Positions 32,959 through 46,500 are shown, numbered from the stretch's first letter. The stretch is 64,000 nucleotides of DNA from Sebastes aleutianus (GCA_916700875.1 CAKAKS010000022.1:14584065-14648064), one strand, 5' to 3'. Numbers and translations: made by a program. The notes: generated by a model not told the origin, from the letters alone.

Positions 32959-35900
32959 ATGAGGCGTCTGCTGCTGCTAGTTCTGGGGATCGTGCTCCTC
33001 CAACAGGGCCGCTGCTTTGAGTTCGTCATAGATGGAGAATGGGAGGATGAGAGGGTGAGTTGGAGGTTTTTTATATTTACAGAATAGAGCTTTCTCACTC
33101 TTTAGACTGAAATTAATCTTAAATCAAAGTATTGGTTCTCAAAGAAAGACATAATATACATTTATATTCTAATGTTTATGAATGTTGGTGGTTGTTCTGA
33201 CACAACTTCCTTTTTTTTTACATATTTCTTTTATGGGATTTTATGATTTTCACACAAATAAAAAAGAGAAGCGAGATTTGAGACTCAATTCTGAGAGAAA
33301 AAGTTGATTTATTCAACTCGCAAGTACTGCAAGAGTAGTGAATTGTATATCATTTGAGAGCTTTTTTGTGTATATGTGAATCTTTTTAATTAAATCTAAA
33401 TTCCTGCCCTCTTCTTTGACCTTAAAAACTCCCTTAAAAAAATGACCTTTGTACAGCAGAAGGGTCATTTATTTGTCAATATTTTATGACCTATGAAGAC
33501 TCTGAATTGTTGCAGAAAAAATACAAAATGTATGTTTTATTCGTCTCACAGGTAAATTCTGCTTGATGGATTTTCATCATTATTACAACATATGTTCTTT
33601 CTTGTGTTGTTTTTTAAATCAAATCGAAGTGCTTGCCCTGACCTTTGACCTTTACTTACGAACTCACTCTTGTGTCACTGTGCTGACAAGTCAATGCATC
33701 TTTATTATCTCTGATGTCTAAATGTTAGTTAAATCACATGAAAAATGTCAAAGTTTTTTTTTAAATTGTTGCCGAAAAAATAAAGAATTTATAATGTATA
33801 ATAAATAATCTGATTTTCTTTCTTACACCAGTCAGAAATACGGGACCATCGGGAGAGACACAGGGTGAGACAACCTGACTGAGAACACAGAGCCTGAATT
33901 TATTTTGAAATAACTGCAATCATTGATCCATGGATTGAATCTTACTGATTACACAAAAATGAACAAATCATCATTAAACAAACTGCTCTTGATTGTAATC
34001 CTGTGTCACCTTTGTCTTAAAAAGCACAGTTTGTGATTTATAATCTTCTCTCAGATTAAGACAGTATGAGGCTAATGTGATTGTGTGTTTCAGAGAGCGA
34101 TATTGACCAGCGAGGAGCAGGAAGACTTTGAGGTATGACCCCCCGCTTGTTGCTTAAGCCCTCTCCACTGTGGCAGAGTTTAACCTTATCTAATAGTCAA
34201 TATGCTGCTGTTTGAAGAGACTCCTGTGACTGGTGGGTTATTGACTTTGTTCTGCACCAGTCCTGCTCTGATTCCCTTTTTTGTCTTTTTGTCTTTCTCT
34301 TCTTAACAATTGAAATCAGTGGGACAGTCGTGTGAAGTTGGCTGTGTTATTTTGTGGTTTTATCACATTAAAATAAAAACGATTTGTCCCAGATCAGGTC
34401 CAAAGAAATTCAAGAGACCAACTGAGTTGTAAGGAAGACTAAGAATATTGACAAAAAAAAATAATTAAGGAGTTAAAGGGTAAAATCTACATGTTCTCTG
34501 CAGTAAAGCCGCAACGATTAATCTATTAGTTGTCAACTATTGAATTAATCATCTCCAACTATTTTGATAACCGATTAATCAGTTGAAGTATTTTTTTTAA
34601 AGAAGAAAAAGTCAAAATTCTCTGATTCCAGCTTCTTAAATGTGAATATTTTCTGGTTTCTTTATGACAGTAAACTAAATATCTTTGAGTTGTGGACAAA
34701 CCAAGACATTTGAGGACGTCATCCTGGGCTTTGGGAAACACTGATCGACATGTTTCACCATTTTCTGACATTTTACAGACCAAACAACTAATTGATTAAA
34801 TGAGAAAATAATCAACAGATTAATCGACAATAAAAATAATCCTTATTTGCAGCCCTGGTTTTATCAAATAAAAAGAAAAAAGATATTTGTCCAAAGAGAT
34901 TCAAGAGCAACTCAAGACTGATATCAGACCAACTGAGTTGTTATAAAGACCAAGAATATTGACAATTATAAAAATAATTTAAGGAGGTTTTGAAGGATAA
35001 TAATCAAATCTCCATGTTCTCTGCAAAAACATCCATGTAATTAACAATATAGGACATTGAATTAATCAATGTGTTAAAGCTTTATGACATATTTAACCCC
35101 TTAATCTCTTGATGCACACATTTGAGGGATCCAAATTTGCCAACAGAACCATTATAGTAACTTTGAAATGTATATATATATATGACATTGACATCTGGAC
35201 TTCACCCACTGCAGAACGGTACCAAACACCAATATGATATAAACCACTGAATAAAACCTAATTAACTAATTACACAACATAGATAAACCTTGTTGTCATA
35301 ACATGTAGGTATACAAACACTACAACAGAAAGGCCTATATATGTGTGTGTATATGTATATATATGTATATTCTCTCTGCTTAATATCCCTGTCACTTATT
35401 CTGTCATTGCCCACACAGGCAATCCGTGGAGATGACATCACTGTCAGGAGCTACAAGGTGGAAAGTCGCATCACTTCGCGATTTGTCCACACCACCGTCA
35501 GGAGCTCGGTGGTCAACTCGGGCTCCAAGTCCCAGAGCATCGGCTTCAACGTCCAGATCCCCAAACAAGCTTTCATCACCAACTTCACCATGTGAGCCCA
35601 GTTTCACACACTCCAAAAACAGCCTTTTAAAGAGAGTAGAGTTTTAACATTTCAATCTTTTTGTGGCAGGAATGTGAATGGAATAATATTTGTGGGCTCG
35701 GTGAAGGAGAAGATGGTGGCCAGGAACCTGTACGCCCAGGCCAGAGCCAGAGGCAAGGCGGCGGGCATCGTCAGGTACTGGACGAGCCTCTTGGAGTTCA
35801 AACCTCTGAAGTGCTCAACAGCGTCACACAGACTGACATGTTTCTGCTTTATAGGTCAAATTCCCAGGACATGGAGACGTTTAAGACAGAAGTCCATGTT

Positions 35901-38900
35901 CCTCCAGGCAGTAACATTGAGTTTGAGCTCCACTACCAGGAGATGATGCACAGGAAGATGGGTTCCTATGAGCACACACTGTACCTGCAGCCTGGGAGGC
36001 TGGTGCCACAGCTCCAGGTGAGAATACCTTAATAAATGTGTATTTTTGCATGCCTATATGTGTTCCTGCAATCGTCCCTGACCCCGTCTCTCTGTAGGTG
36101 GATGTGTACATCTATGAGCCGAAGGGAATTTCCAAGGTAGAAGCACCAAACACCCTCGGAGAGCAGTTTGCAGAGCTGATCAAAGTTACACATACCAAAG
36201 ACAAGGTAAGAATGGAAACGCCCAGAGAGCCAGTACTAATTCTTGTAATGGTTAGATGTTTAGAAATTAGATTTGCGTAATCTGGGTCTGATGGTGCCAT
36301 GATTTTTGGAGAGAACCTGAATCCTGTTTGGGAATAACTTTGGGCTTTGTACAAATTAAAAAAATCCTGAGTGAGTCAGACTCAAGACTACTAGGTTCTG
36401 GACATTTAAATGTATCATATCTGTTGTATTTATTCTGAAACCGAGGTCCACCTAATCTTCTCCATATAGAATATTTACACAGATATATATCCCAAAAATA
36501 TCCCAGTTTCCTTATATACAGTCCATTAATCATTAATCCATCATGGGCCTTATACATCTAAATATCCTGATATCTGAAAAAGTTTGGTGAATGGTACACT
36601 GGAGTTAAATGACATGTTGTACATTTTATGGGCTTGACAAAAAATGATGGACCAGTTTAGATGAAATTTATAGAAGAAGGTTGAAAATTATTTGAAATGT
36701 TTTTTGTTTATATGGTGTAAAATATTTTGGGTCACCAGTACTAAAAGATTTGAAAGGAAATCAGGGGAAATAAATAAATTTTGTTTCATTGTTGCGTGAA
36801 ATTGCGTAAATTATTTCTCATCCAGCTCACAAGGATGTAGAATAAAATTGCACAAGTAGGATAAAATTGCACATGTAATTGAAAATTGCACATGTACAAT
36901 AAAATTAAACGTGTAGGGTAAAATTGCACATATAGGAAAAATTGCACATGTAGTATGTATAATTGCACACGTAGGACAAAATTGCACATGTAATTTAAAA
37001 TTGCACATGTACAATAAAATTAAACTTGTAGGGTAAAATTGCACATATAGGAAAAATTGCACAAGTAGTATGTATAATTGCACAAGTAGGATAAAATTGC
37101 ACATGTAATTGAAAATTGCACATGTACAATAAAATTAAACGTGTAGGGTAAAATTGCACATATAGGAAAAATTGCACATGTAGTATGTATAATTGCACAC
37201 GTAGGACAAAATTGCACATGTAATTTAAAATTGCACATGTACAATAAAATTAAATGTGTAGGGTAAGATTGCACATATAGGAAAAATTGCACGTGTAGTA
37301 TGTATAATTGCACACGTAGGACAAAATTGCACATGTAATTTAAAATTGCACATGTACAATAAAATTAAACTTGTAGGGTAAAATTGCACATATAGGAAAA
37401 ATTGCACAAGTAGTATGTATAATTGCACAAGTAGGATAAAATTGCACATGTAATTGAAAATTGCACATGTACAATAAAATTAAACGTGTAGGGTAAAATT
37501 GCACATATAGGAAAAATTGCACATGTAGTATGTATAATTGCACACGTAGGACAAAATTGCACATGTAATTTAAAATTGCACATGCAGGATAAAATTGCAC
37601 ATGTAGGACAAAATTGCACCATATTGGATAACATTGCACATGTAGGATAGAATTGCACGTATGGCATCAAAATTAATCTCATCTTTCTTGATTCATGACC
37701 GGAATTTCCACCAAATTTCACTAAAATCTGTTCAGTACTTTTCGAGGTATTATGACAAATAACAAATATTCCAAGATCTGAATGTCTAACCAGTGGTACC
37801 ATGCACTGTGTCTTTGTCCCCAGGCTCATATTGTCTTCAAGCCAACCCTCCTGGAGCAGAAAAAGTGTCACAATTGCACCGGAAGCGCTATAGACGGCGT
37901 CTTTACTGTTAAATATGATGTGACCAGGGACAGCAATGCCGGGGAACTACAGGTATCACACACCTATCCAAGTGTTTAAAGCCTCATTAATTAACTTGTT
38001 TAATATCACGTAAAGCTAGAAACAATTTTGGAGATCATCACTCAAGCATTCACTGTTTCTTCCAGGTGTCAGATGGCCACTTTGTCCACTTCTTCGCTCC
38101 TTCCAACCTCTCACCTCTTCCCAAAAACATTGTGTTTGTCATTGACGTCAGTGGATCCATGTGGGGGGTCAAGATGAAGCAGGTAAGTTGTTTATTTAAA
38201 TGGAGTTTTGTGCACTTTGACCCCTCCAACAATACATACATCCCTGTTCATTCTTCACCGCTCCTTTGTGAAATGCTGCCACCGTGTGGTCGTTCTGCAG
38301 AGTGCATTTAATTCCAACCTTCTCTCACAGACAGTGCTGGCCATGCAGACTATTTTGGATGACATGACCATGGATGACCACTTCAACATCATCGACTTCA
38401 ACCACAATGTGCATTGCTGGAGTGAGGAGCTGGTCGCCGGCACCCCCATTCAGATCGCAGACGCCAAGGCGTACATCCAGAACATCAAACCCCACGGAGG
38501 TGTGAGAGAATACTATTCTTTAATCAAGTTTTTGATTGCTCTGATAACCTGCCAAACACAAACATCTGTGTGTTAATGACACAGGTACCAACATCAACGA
38601 GGCACTGATGAGAGCTGTCCAGATGCTGATAAAGGCGTCCAATGGGGGGCTCATCGACCCTCGCTCCGTCTCCATGATCATCCTGGTGTCTGACGGAGAC
38701 CCCACTGTGGGTAAGTTAAACGCTACTGTCAGGTTTAGCAGCTCATCCACCCACAGGAAGAAAGAATGCATGGAAATAAAGGTGAAAAACATGAAAAAAA
38801 ATCACCTTTGTACAGCAGAAGGGTCATTTATTTGAAGACTATCTATGAAGACTCTGAATTGTTGCAGAAAAAAATACATAAATGTATGTCTTACTCATCT

Positions 38901-40843
38901 TACAGGCAAATTCTGCTCGATGGATTTTCATCATTATTACAACATATTTTCTTTCTTGTGTCGTTTTTTAAATCAAATCTAAGTGCTTGCCCTGACCTTT
39001 GACCTTTATTTACGAACTCACTCTTGTGTCCCTCAATGCTTCTTTATTATCTCTGATGTCTAAATGTTCTATAACGCAAAATCTTGACTGATTTCTGCAG
39101 GCGAGATCAAGCTGAGCACCATCCAGAAGAATGTGAAGCGGGTGATGAGGGAGGAGTTTTCTCTCTTCTCGCTGGGCATCGGTTTCGACGTGGACTATGA
39201 CTTCCTGGAGCGTATCGCCATGGAGAACAGGGGCACTGCTCAGAGGATCTACGCCAACCATGACACAGCAGAACAGCTACGGGTACGACAAAGTTACCTT
39301 TAGCGAACAACTCAGCATCACTCAGATCTTTGTCTTCATTTCCTCACAAACAACTGTCTTCCACATGTTAAAAATGAAAAGTGCATAAAGATTTTGGATG
39401 TTTTATTGTGGCATGCAGGAGATCGGGGTTTAGTTTCTTGATGCTTTTAAAGATGGACAGCATCTTCTTTATTCCGCTGAGTCTCCCTCCTCTTCTTCTC
39501 CCTGCAGATATTTTACAGCCAGGTCTCCTCTCCTCTGCTGAGGAAGATCGTCGTTCAGTTCCCAGAGGACTCGGTATCAGACGTCACCCAGAACCGCTTT
39601 GATAAATACTTCAGTGGTTCGGAGCTGGTGGTGGCCGGGAAGGTGCTGTCGTCTGACAGCCCCACTCTGACCAGCTTTACCACCGCGTCTGCTGTGAGTA
39701 TAATACACACACAACCAGGAATTTACAAGATATTTTACAAGAAGTTGAAGATTCAAGGTCGTGGGTGAAGGGAGGAAGTGTGAGCTAGTGTCCCATCTCG
39801 TCCTGCAGGCCCGGCTGGACATCACCCTGGAGACGGAGGGTGACTCTGCGGTTCTGGACACGCAGCTGGCCCAGCAGCAGCACTCGTTCACAGGCTTCGC
39901 CAGACAGATGTGGGCCTACATCACCATCAAGCAGTTGTTCGCTGAAAGGTGAGAAGGTCCCAAATTCAGCAAAAAGTAAGAAACAGTTTTCAAGAAACAA
40001 GAACCTTGATTGGAAATTATTGCAAATCAATGAGCTTAAAATGTTTTTATAAAGCTCTATATTACATCTATCAGGAAACATTTAATTTTTTTGTAGAAAT
40101 ATGATGGTAATTTGAAGCATTGTTAGTATTTGACAGCTGCAGTGTGGCTCTCCTGCAGGTCTCTGGCTCCCACGGCTGTCAAGAAGAGGAAGATCACCCA
40201 GCGGATTCTGGCGTTGGCCATGGAGCATCAGTTCGTCACTCCTCTCACCGCTATGCTGGTGGAGAGCGAGGACACCAAGGAGAGGCTGCTGGCCGACTCG
40301 CCGAAGGACCCCAAGCATGGCTGCTGCATGGGTGCCTGACAAAAGATACACTTTGAATTCAAAAGACAGATTTGCAGCAAGATTTGGAATCAAATTTTGA
40401 TTATTTATTAGAGTGCAGCACAATTACTGTATGTTACATTAACATTTAGAACTTTATATATAGGACACCAAATCATAAAACACTCATATATGACAGGGAG
40501 GTAGAAATCATTATCACAATATAAATAAGAATATTTTAAAGATATTGATGTATATATCACAACATAGAAAATTTTGGCAAAATCACATAAAATAAAATGC
40601 AAATAAAATAATCAACTAAATGGAATCAGTAGTGACCGATGAAATGACACCTTTGTATTATGTCATGTGTATGTAGGAGGAGGGGCATCAGGAGGAGGAG
40701 GCTCGGCGTCCTCTGGTCCAGCTCCGGTGCGTGTGGTCTACCAGCCTCCACCGTGGGTACAGATGACCACTCCGGCGCCTGAGGGTATGCATGCGACGGG
40801 TCACGAAGAGTGGACCTTGCCTCCACAGGTTAATTTAGGTAAA

Positions 40844-40875
<32 letters not shown>

Positions 40876-43190
40876 TTGTAATGACTTCCGTAACATCATG
40901 AACACTCTTACAGCTTCAGTGTTAAATGTGAACGATGTTTCTCCTCCAGTGGATAACGACCCTCACTTCATCGTCCACCTGCCCACAAGCAACATGGACG
41001 TCTGCTTCAACATCGACTCCACACCCGGACACATCCTCAACCTGGTGACTGACAGTGGAACAGGTACCAGACTGAACTGAAATGTAGTAAAGTATCTTAA
41101 TACCACATGTGCTGCATGTTATAGGTGATAAAGCAGAGGCGGCCCGGACCAATTTGGTGCCCTGTAGGCAAGACTTTAGCTGGTGACCCTTGACATCGCA
41201 GACACCACCAATAATTGTGTTCATACAGTCACACAGAAACTGCTTAGCTTTATGTCTTTGAGATTAAGTTATGCATATCACACTTAAAAGAAAAACTGTA
41301 TTTCTCAAAATGATGTTATTCAGGTGTTGGGTTATTTCCCCAACACCTGAATAGTGTTTCCAACTTTAGTGATTCAAAGATCACAGAGGATGCGCCAGGA
41401 TCTGTCTGCTCTGAGGTTGAAATTAAATTTGCACATGTTTAACTCAAATCATAATAACACACTTACTGGATAATTTATACAAAAATCAGTATATAAAACT
41501 GTTTAAAAATATATTTATTTTGCTACTTAGCAAGCCACATTCGGTTTAAAGCTGGTATTTCTGCACGGTGTCAGATAAAGACCAGGCTACACTAATAATA
41601 TTAGTGTTATACTATTTGTAGAAATAGATTCCAGTGGTGGCTTTGTAGGATTGTTTCCAACTCATGTGATCCAAACTTTTCCAATAACTCCAAAACTCTA
41701 AATTTATTGAAAAAAGATAGATGTAATCAATTCCAAAATTCACAATATGTTTTTATCTCATGAAATATTCTGCTTCAATCCATATTTGTTGGCGTTTAGT
41801 CTTTCAAAAAAATTTGTTGTCACTGCAGTCAAAAAAAATGTTTGCTCTCTCATTTGCCGTACACAAAGGAAGGAACGCATCTGTATTAATGAGACGTTCC
41901 AGCAGCAATCTAACAGCACCATAAATTACTTTTATTTAATCACAATAACAACACTATTACACAAGAGAGAGGTATCAATCTTCTCATCTAACTCTCGGCA
42001 AGTTAAAAAGCATAAAAACTCAGGTATCAGATCACAAAATACGTTCAATAATGTGTCACTTGTCTATTTAATGCAACTTTCAACTTAGCCTAACTCTAAC
42101 CCTGAAAATGAATGTCTACTTTTCATATTTTGAACTTGATACTCAGCACTGGACTGTCCAAATAAAAGTGTGACATGGTTTGGCTGGGTTGATGCTCCTC
42201 TTTAACCCTCCCTCCTGTCCTAAAGGTGTGGTGGTGAACGGTCAGTTGGTCGGCTCTAAGAACGTGCCCAAAAGCAAACAGAACACCTACTTCGGCACCA
42301 TCTCCGTCTACTACCAGCCTGAAGGAATCAGCGTGACCGTCGGCACCGACAGCATCGACATGACTGACGGCAGCAGGAACCACTCCTTCACTTGGGGGTC
42401 CACGGCTGAGATCACACAGGATGGGTAACACATCACACCCTTTAATAACTGCGTCTGCCTCACTGCCTTGACGTCATCTGGGTCATTTTTATTATCTCAT
42501 GTTGTCATGTTTCTGTGTTTCAGTGTGAGGATTTCCATCGTGAAGAACTCTCGTGTTTCCATCATACTAAATAATAATATCCGGGTGATGGTGTTACTTC
42601 ACCGTGTGTGGAAGAAAAATCCCGTCAATGTTGACTTCCTCGGCGTCTACATTCCCAACGACAATCAGTACTCCCCTCTGGTCCATGGACTCATAGGTAC
42701 GTCTCATTTGATACCACTGTGTCAGCAGGTGTCACGGATTGTTACCATGGAAACATGGCTTTTAGTTCAGAGTTGCACAAACTTTACAAATTGAACCACA
42801 GCATAACCCTTACACTGATCCTATCTGATGCTGAAAATGTGTGATCTCTCAGGTCAGTTTTCCAGAGAGCCTGAGGTGAACGTGTACGACGTGCACGCAG
42901 GAGTCGACCCTCTGAAGAAGGAGGCCACAATGGAGGTGAAGGGCAACACGCTGCTCGTCACCAGGTATGTCTTAACCCATATGAAACCGATTCCTAGACG
43001 AACACATTTCTTATTAAAACCATAAACTCTTGTGTGTATTAGGGGCTGGCAGAAGGATTACAGACGCGATAAGAAGCGCGGCTCGAGCATCTACTGCTGG
43101 TTCATACACAACAGTGGGAAGGGCTTCATCGACGGCCACTACACCGACTACATCGTCCCGAATCTCAACAGCTTCCTGCAGATGCCCTGA
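32959..43190 (+). CDS. itih2: Inter-alpha-trypsin inhibitor heavy chain 2, tandem copy 2 (21 exons, 948 aa)
   Basis: Same role and structure as copy 1. Exons: 32959-33054, 33832-33864, 34094-34132, 35419-35591, 35670-35774, 35855-36017, 36098-36205, 37824-37952, 38066-38182, 38331-38499, 38585-38710, 39101-39282, 39508-39693, 39809-39948, 40159-40331, 40677-40838, 40950-41063, 42226-42424, 42524-42696, 42853-42964, 43043-43190. Phases join without a break (2,847 nt). Every exon equals its copy 1 partner in length except exon 16, 162 nt against 105, which adds 19 residues (GGGASGGGGSASSG start) to the hinge before the cleavage site D704-P705. MIDAS is D309-V-S-G-S, as in human ITIH2. Exon 4 differs from copy 1 at about 17 of 58 residues; exon 21 is identical. 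It lies tail-to-tail with kin, as in human, which suggests it holds the ancestral position. Confidence 0.95.
34506..34857. mobile_element. hAT-like MITE, copy 2, in itih2 copy 2 intron 3
   Basis: Homologous to 31978-32295 in the same orientation; begins AGCCGCAACGATTAATC and ends TTATTTGCAGCCCT. It is absent from intron 3 of itih2 copy 1. Confidence 0.65.
36838..37672. repeat. Minisatellite with 115-bp higher-order period in itih2 copy 2 intron 7
   Basis: The same 19-bp unit family as in copy 1, but groups of six variant units repeat together every 115 bases. CACAAGTAGG followed by ATAAAATTGC recurs at 36851, 37081 and about 37426, spacings of 230 and 345. Derived units such as TTAAACGTGTAGGGTAAAATT are peculiar to this copy. 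Confidence 0.85.
38802..39068 (+). repeat. Ectopic copy of itih2 intron 1 sequence inside intron 11 of copy 2
   Basis: Matches 33445-33729 of intron 1 of the same gene in order and orientation (ACCTTTGTACAGCAGAAGGG, GATGGATTTTCATCATTATT, GTGCTTGCCCTGACCTTTGA, TATCTCTGATGTCTAAATG). Intron 1 of copy 1 has the parent sequence too (about 19815-20070), but intron 11 of copy 1 does not. Confidence 0.85.
40843..40870 (+). repeat. (AC)n microsatellite, intron 16 of itih2 copy 2
   Basis: An AC run immediately after the exon 16 donor, matching the position in copy 1. Confidence 0.85.
41064..42225. other. itih2 copy 2 intron 17
   Basis: This is 1.16 kb against 351 bases in copy 1. The last 250 bases align with copy 1. 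The extra 0.8 kb (about 41090-41975) is AT-rich and has no end repeats that I could recognise. CCAACACCTGAATA occurs as a short hairpin near 41320-41355. Confidence 0.45.
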
Positions 43191-43298
43191 GCGGCCCTCA
43201 ACTGCTACTAACACCCATTACACCCATTTAAAAAGAGTGAGTGACAAACAGAAGAAAGAGGGGAACTTTTTTCTACTCTTTTCCTAATTATTTCTAAA

Positions 43299-43304
43299 AA
43301 TAAA
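43299..43304 (+). terminator. Polyadenylation signal of itih2 copy 2
   Basis: AATAAA 109 bases past the stop, at the same place as in copy 1. Confidence 0.75.
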
Positions 43305-43331
43305 AAACACGGGAAGTCACTTTTTGTTGAA

Positions 43332-43337
43332 TTTATT
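43332..43337 (-). terminator. Polyadenylation signal of kin
   Basis: TTTATT on the plus strand (AATAAA on minus), 186 bases after the kin stop. It lies only 28 bases beyond the itih2 copy 2 signal, so the two convergent transcripts should meet or overlap slightly. Confidence 0.55.
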
Positions 43338-43522
43338 TGGACAAAATTTACATCTGCAATGTTAAGATAAACTTGAATACAAAATAAAACAAATTGAACA
43401 CATTGCTCTGTGGTGTCTCACTGGGGTGGACTGTGTGGGGTGTGTATATGTACAGGTGAATGTTGGGTGAAATAACTCTGACACAGTAGAGTCCCTGAGG
43501 TTAGAACGGGAAGGTTGTTGGT

Positions 43523-46500
43523 TCACGCCAGTTTTGAGAAATCCTCGTAGGCGACGGTAACTCTCTTCCCCTTCTGTTGACCCTGAAAACGAAAGAAGAC
43601 TTTATTGACGGCTACAGCTGCAACAACACATGTACCGGATACAAACAATAAAAACATGCAACAGAAAAATGTTTTTACATCTTAAGTCTCAAATTTGTAT
43701 AGATTGTTCACATTGAATGTTTTATATGTAGTGTGTGTTATCAAATACTTTAGTCCATGTTGCATTTTGGGGACTTTTTGAAGTGTATTATTTAGTTTAA
43801 CCACCACTGATTTTTGGAACGACGAGCCGTTTTGGAATCTTTTAAATATACATTTTGTGCTTCAAGAACCACAAACGAAACCAGGCAGATATCTCAGAGA
43901 CTTGGGGAAAATAGAGCCAAAACTATCCGCATGTCAAGACAACCCTCGAGGAAAATGAGAATCTGCATTTCTTTGTAATTTGAGTGAAGCTTTAATATAT
44001 AATATTAGATTTAACGGACGTACAGTATATAATAAAACCACTGACTAACATGTGACAGGTACAGATGAGCCTATAAAACACTTACCGAGTCGAGTGTGAG
44101 TGTCGCGCTGAAGTTCTTCTCGTCTATTCCCTCCAGCAGAGCCTCGATGTCTCTGTGCGGACCGTTCAGGATCAGAACACGTTTACCTGCAGGAAGTTTG
44201 ACAACAAGATGCTGAGGAGGATAGAAAAGTAACGGCTGAGGTACATCAGTTTGACTCTACTATAATCAATAAAGTGTAGAGCTTCTTTTGTGGGTTATAA
44301 GGGTGAGAGATGTTTTCGGTGCTTTACCTGGTGCAGGTATGACTGTCTCTACATGATTCTGGTCCAATTTCAGTTTGTCTCCAGAGTCGATCATTTTCAC
44401 CACGGCTCCGTATTTGTCTCGCACCTCCTGCAAGAAAACGTGTTTTAGCGACATTATAGTCTCCACATGCACATAAAGTCTCACCTACAAAGCAGCGTCA
44501 TTACCATGATGACAGCCTTCTTCTTGTGGTATTTCTCTCCCAGTCTCTTGGTGACAACTTTGACCACGATGTTGGGCTGCAGCCAGTAATCTGTTCTGAC
44601 TGGCTGCTGCTTCTTCCTCTTCTTCTCCTCCATCTGAACAAAAAGCATTGCAACTGGGATATAAAATACGGACTCAAACACACATAGAGGACGAGATAAA
44701 ATCGTGTTCTCTACCTCTATGATCTCCTCCAGAGCTGATTTCTTCTTCTTCTCCCCTCTGGTGTCTGAACTGGTGTCTTTCCTCTTGGTTGATGCTGCTG
44801 CTGATGCTGCTTTGAGGGCGCTAGCACCCAGCGCAGAACTACAGGGAGACACAAAATGATTAAATCATACTTGATAATTAGGCAGCAGAATAAGCAATGT
44901 GCTAAGACCTCTGTACCTCGTTTTGGAAGGGCCGGCTACAGATGAAGAGGCGCCCAGGTTGAAAGCAACTGCAGAAAAAAACGTGATTGTGAGTGGAAAG
45001 AAATACAGAAAGGAAATGTGACTGATCACAAACAATAAAAAACACAAACCTTTTTCTTCTTCACTCTCGCGTTTCAGCTCCGTGTAAACTGGAGTTTCCT
45101 ACAGAGTAAAATAGGGCAAAGAAATATTATTTTTATTGATCATTTAGTGCGAAGCTGAAGCTCGTCCTGTTTCTGGTACTCACTTCTATCTCCTTGCCGT
45201 CGCGGCCTCGGCGGACCTGCTCCTCGATGAACCTGGCGCTCCTCTCCTCGTCGTCCAGCTCCTGCTTCTTCTTCTTCGCCTGCTCCTCTGTGCGGCGGAT
45301 GGTCTCCGGGTCGCGGTCGATGTACTGGACGTACCAGCCTTTAGGGGTCTCGTCCACCTTGCAGTAACCTGGCAGTAACATTCAGCTAATTATTTAAAAT
45401 AAGCCCTTTTTAAATGTAGCAGTACCTGGTTTATACATGTTGTGTCTGATGGCTAAAATGTTATATATATATATATTTTTGGTACCAAATCAGTTGTATT
45501 TCAAACCAAAATCATTATCACAGTCTATTTAAAGAGACAGAAAATGTGTTTTTTGGCCATTCACACACATTTACATGATTGACTAAATTCAAGGTAATTT
45601 GGCAAACTGACTTTTATTATTACTTTATTTACTTATTTATATTAGTATGTTTTGTACCAAGCTTGCTCAAAATATTCTTTAATATGTCCTTTTATTTATT
45701 TATTTAATATTAACTCCTAATTTCTAACCATTTTCGGAAAACTCTACTTTTAAATCTCTACCTTTAATTTTTTTAAATTGTTAACTAATACAGATATTTC
45801 AAGATATTTGTCTGCCTTTGCCATAAACTCTTTAACATCTAATATTTACTTGGTATTATATGTTATGTACTTAATATTGTAATTATGCTACTTCTGTCTA
45901 CTCTGTAAATATGGAAGATTATTGCACATCTGTTTGTCCTAGAAGAGAGAGTTTCCTTACCTAAATGTTCCATTCACATCATTGTGGATTGTAGAAATGT
46001 GTGTAGGTGGATGTTAGTGGAGGGAAAAACACATAATATATCACATTTTAAAACAGCTTACCTTCTCTGCCCAGCCACTTGGTGAAGTCAGTGAGAGTCT
46101 CCCACTGTGTGGAGTTCATGTGGACGTGCTCTCTGTCGCTGATGTATTCATTATAGACGATATTGTTGTGCACTCGCTTTGTCCCTGCAGATGACAAAAG
46201 ACAGGAACAAATTGAAACAGCTGCTGTCTTTAGAAACATCTGGATTATCAGTGTGGTATCAGGACCAGGGAATGAAATTAGCACTTGCCACCTGCCAAGG
46301 TACATGTTGGCTGTGGCAGGTGAAAATTTCAGGTCTTCCTTATATTAAGAAATATTATTTTTAAAAAGCAATTCTAAAGCCTAAATTAAATATATGACAA
46401 CACTTCATTTTACAGGTCCACAAATTTCATGGTAATCAGGTGATAATTAGCGATTAATTTAGAAATTTCTTTGGAATTACTACCAAATTACCTAAATATT

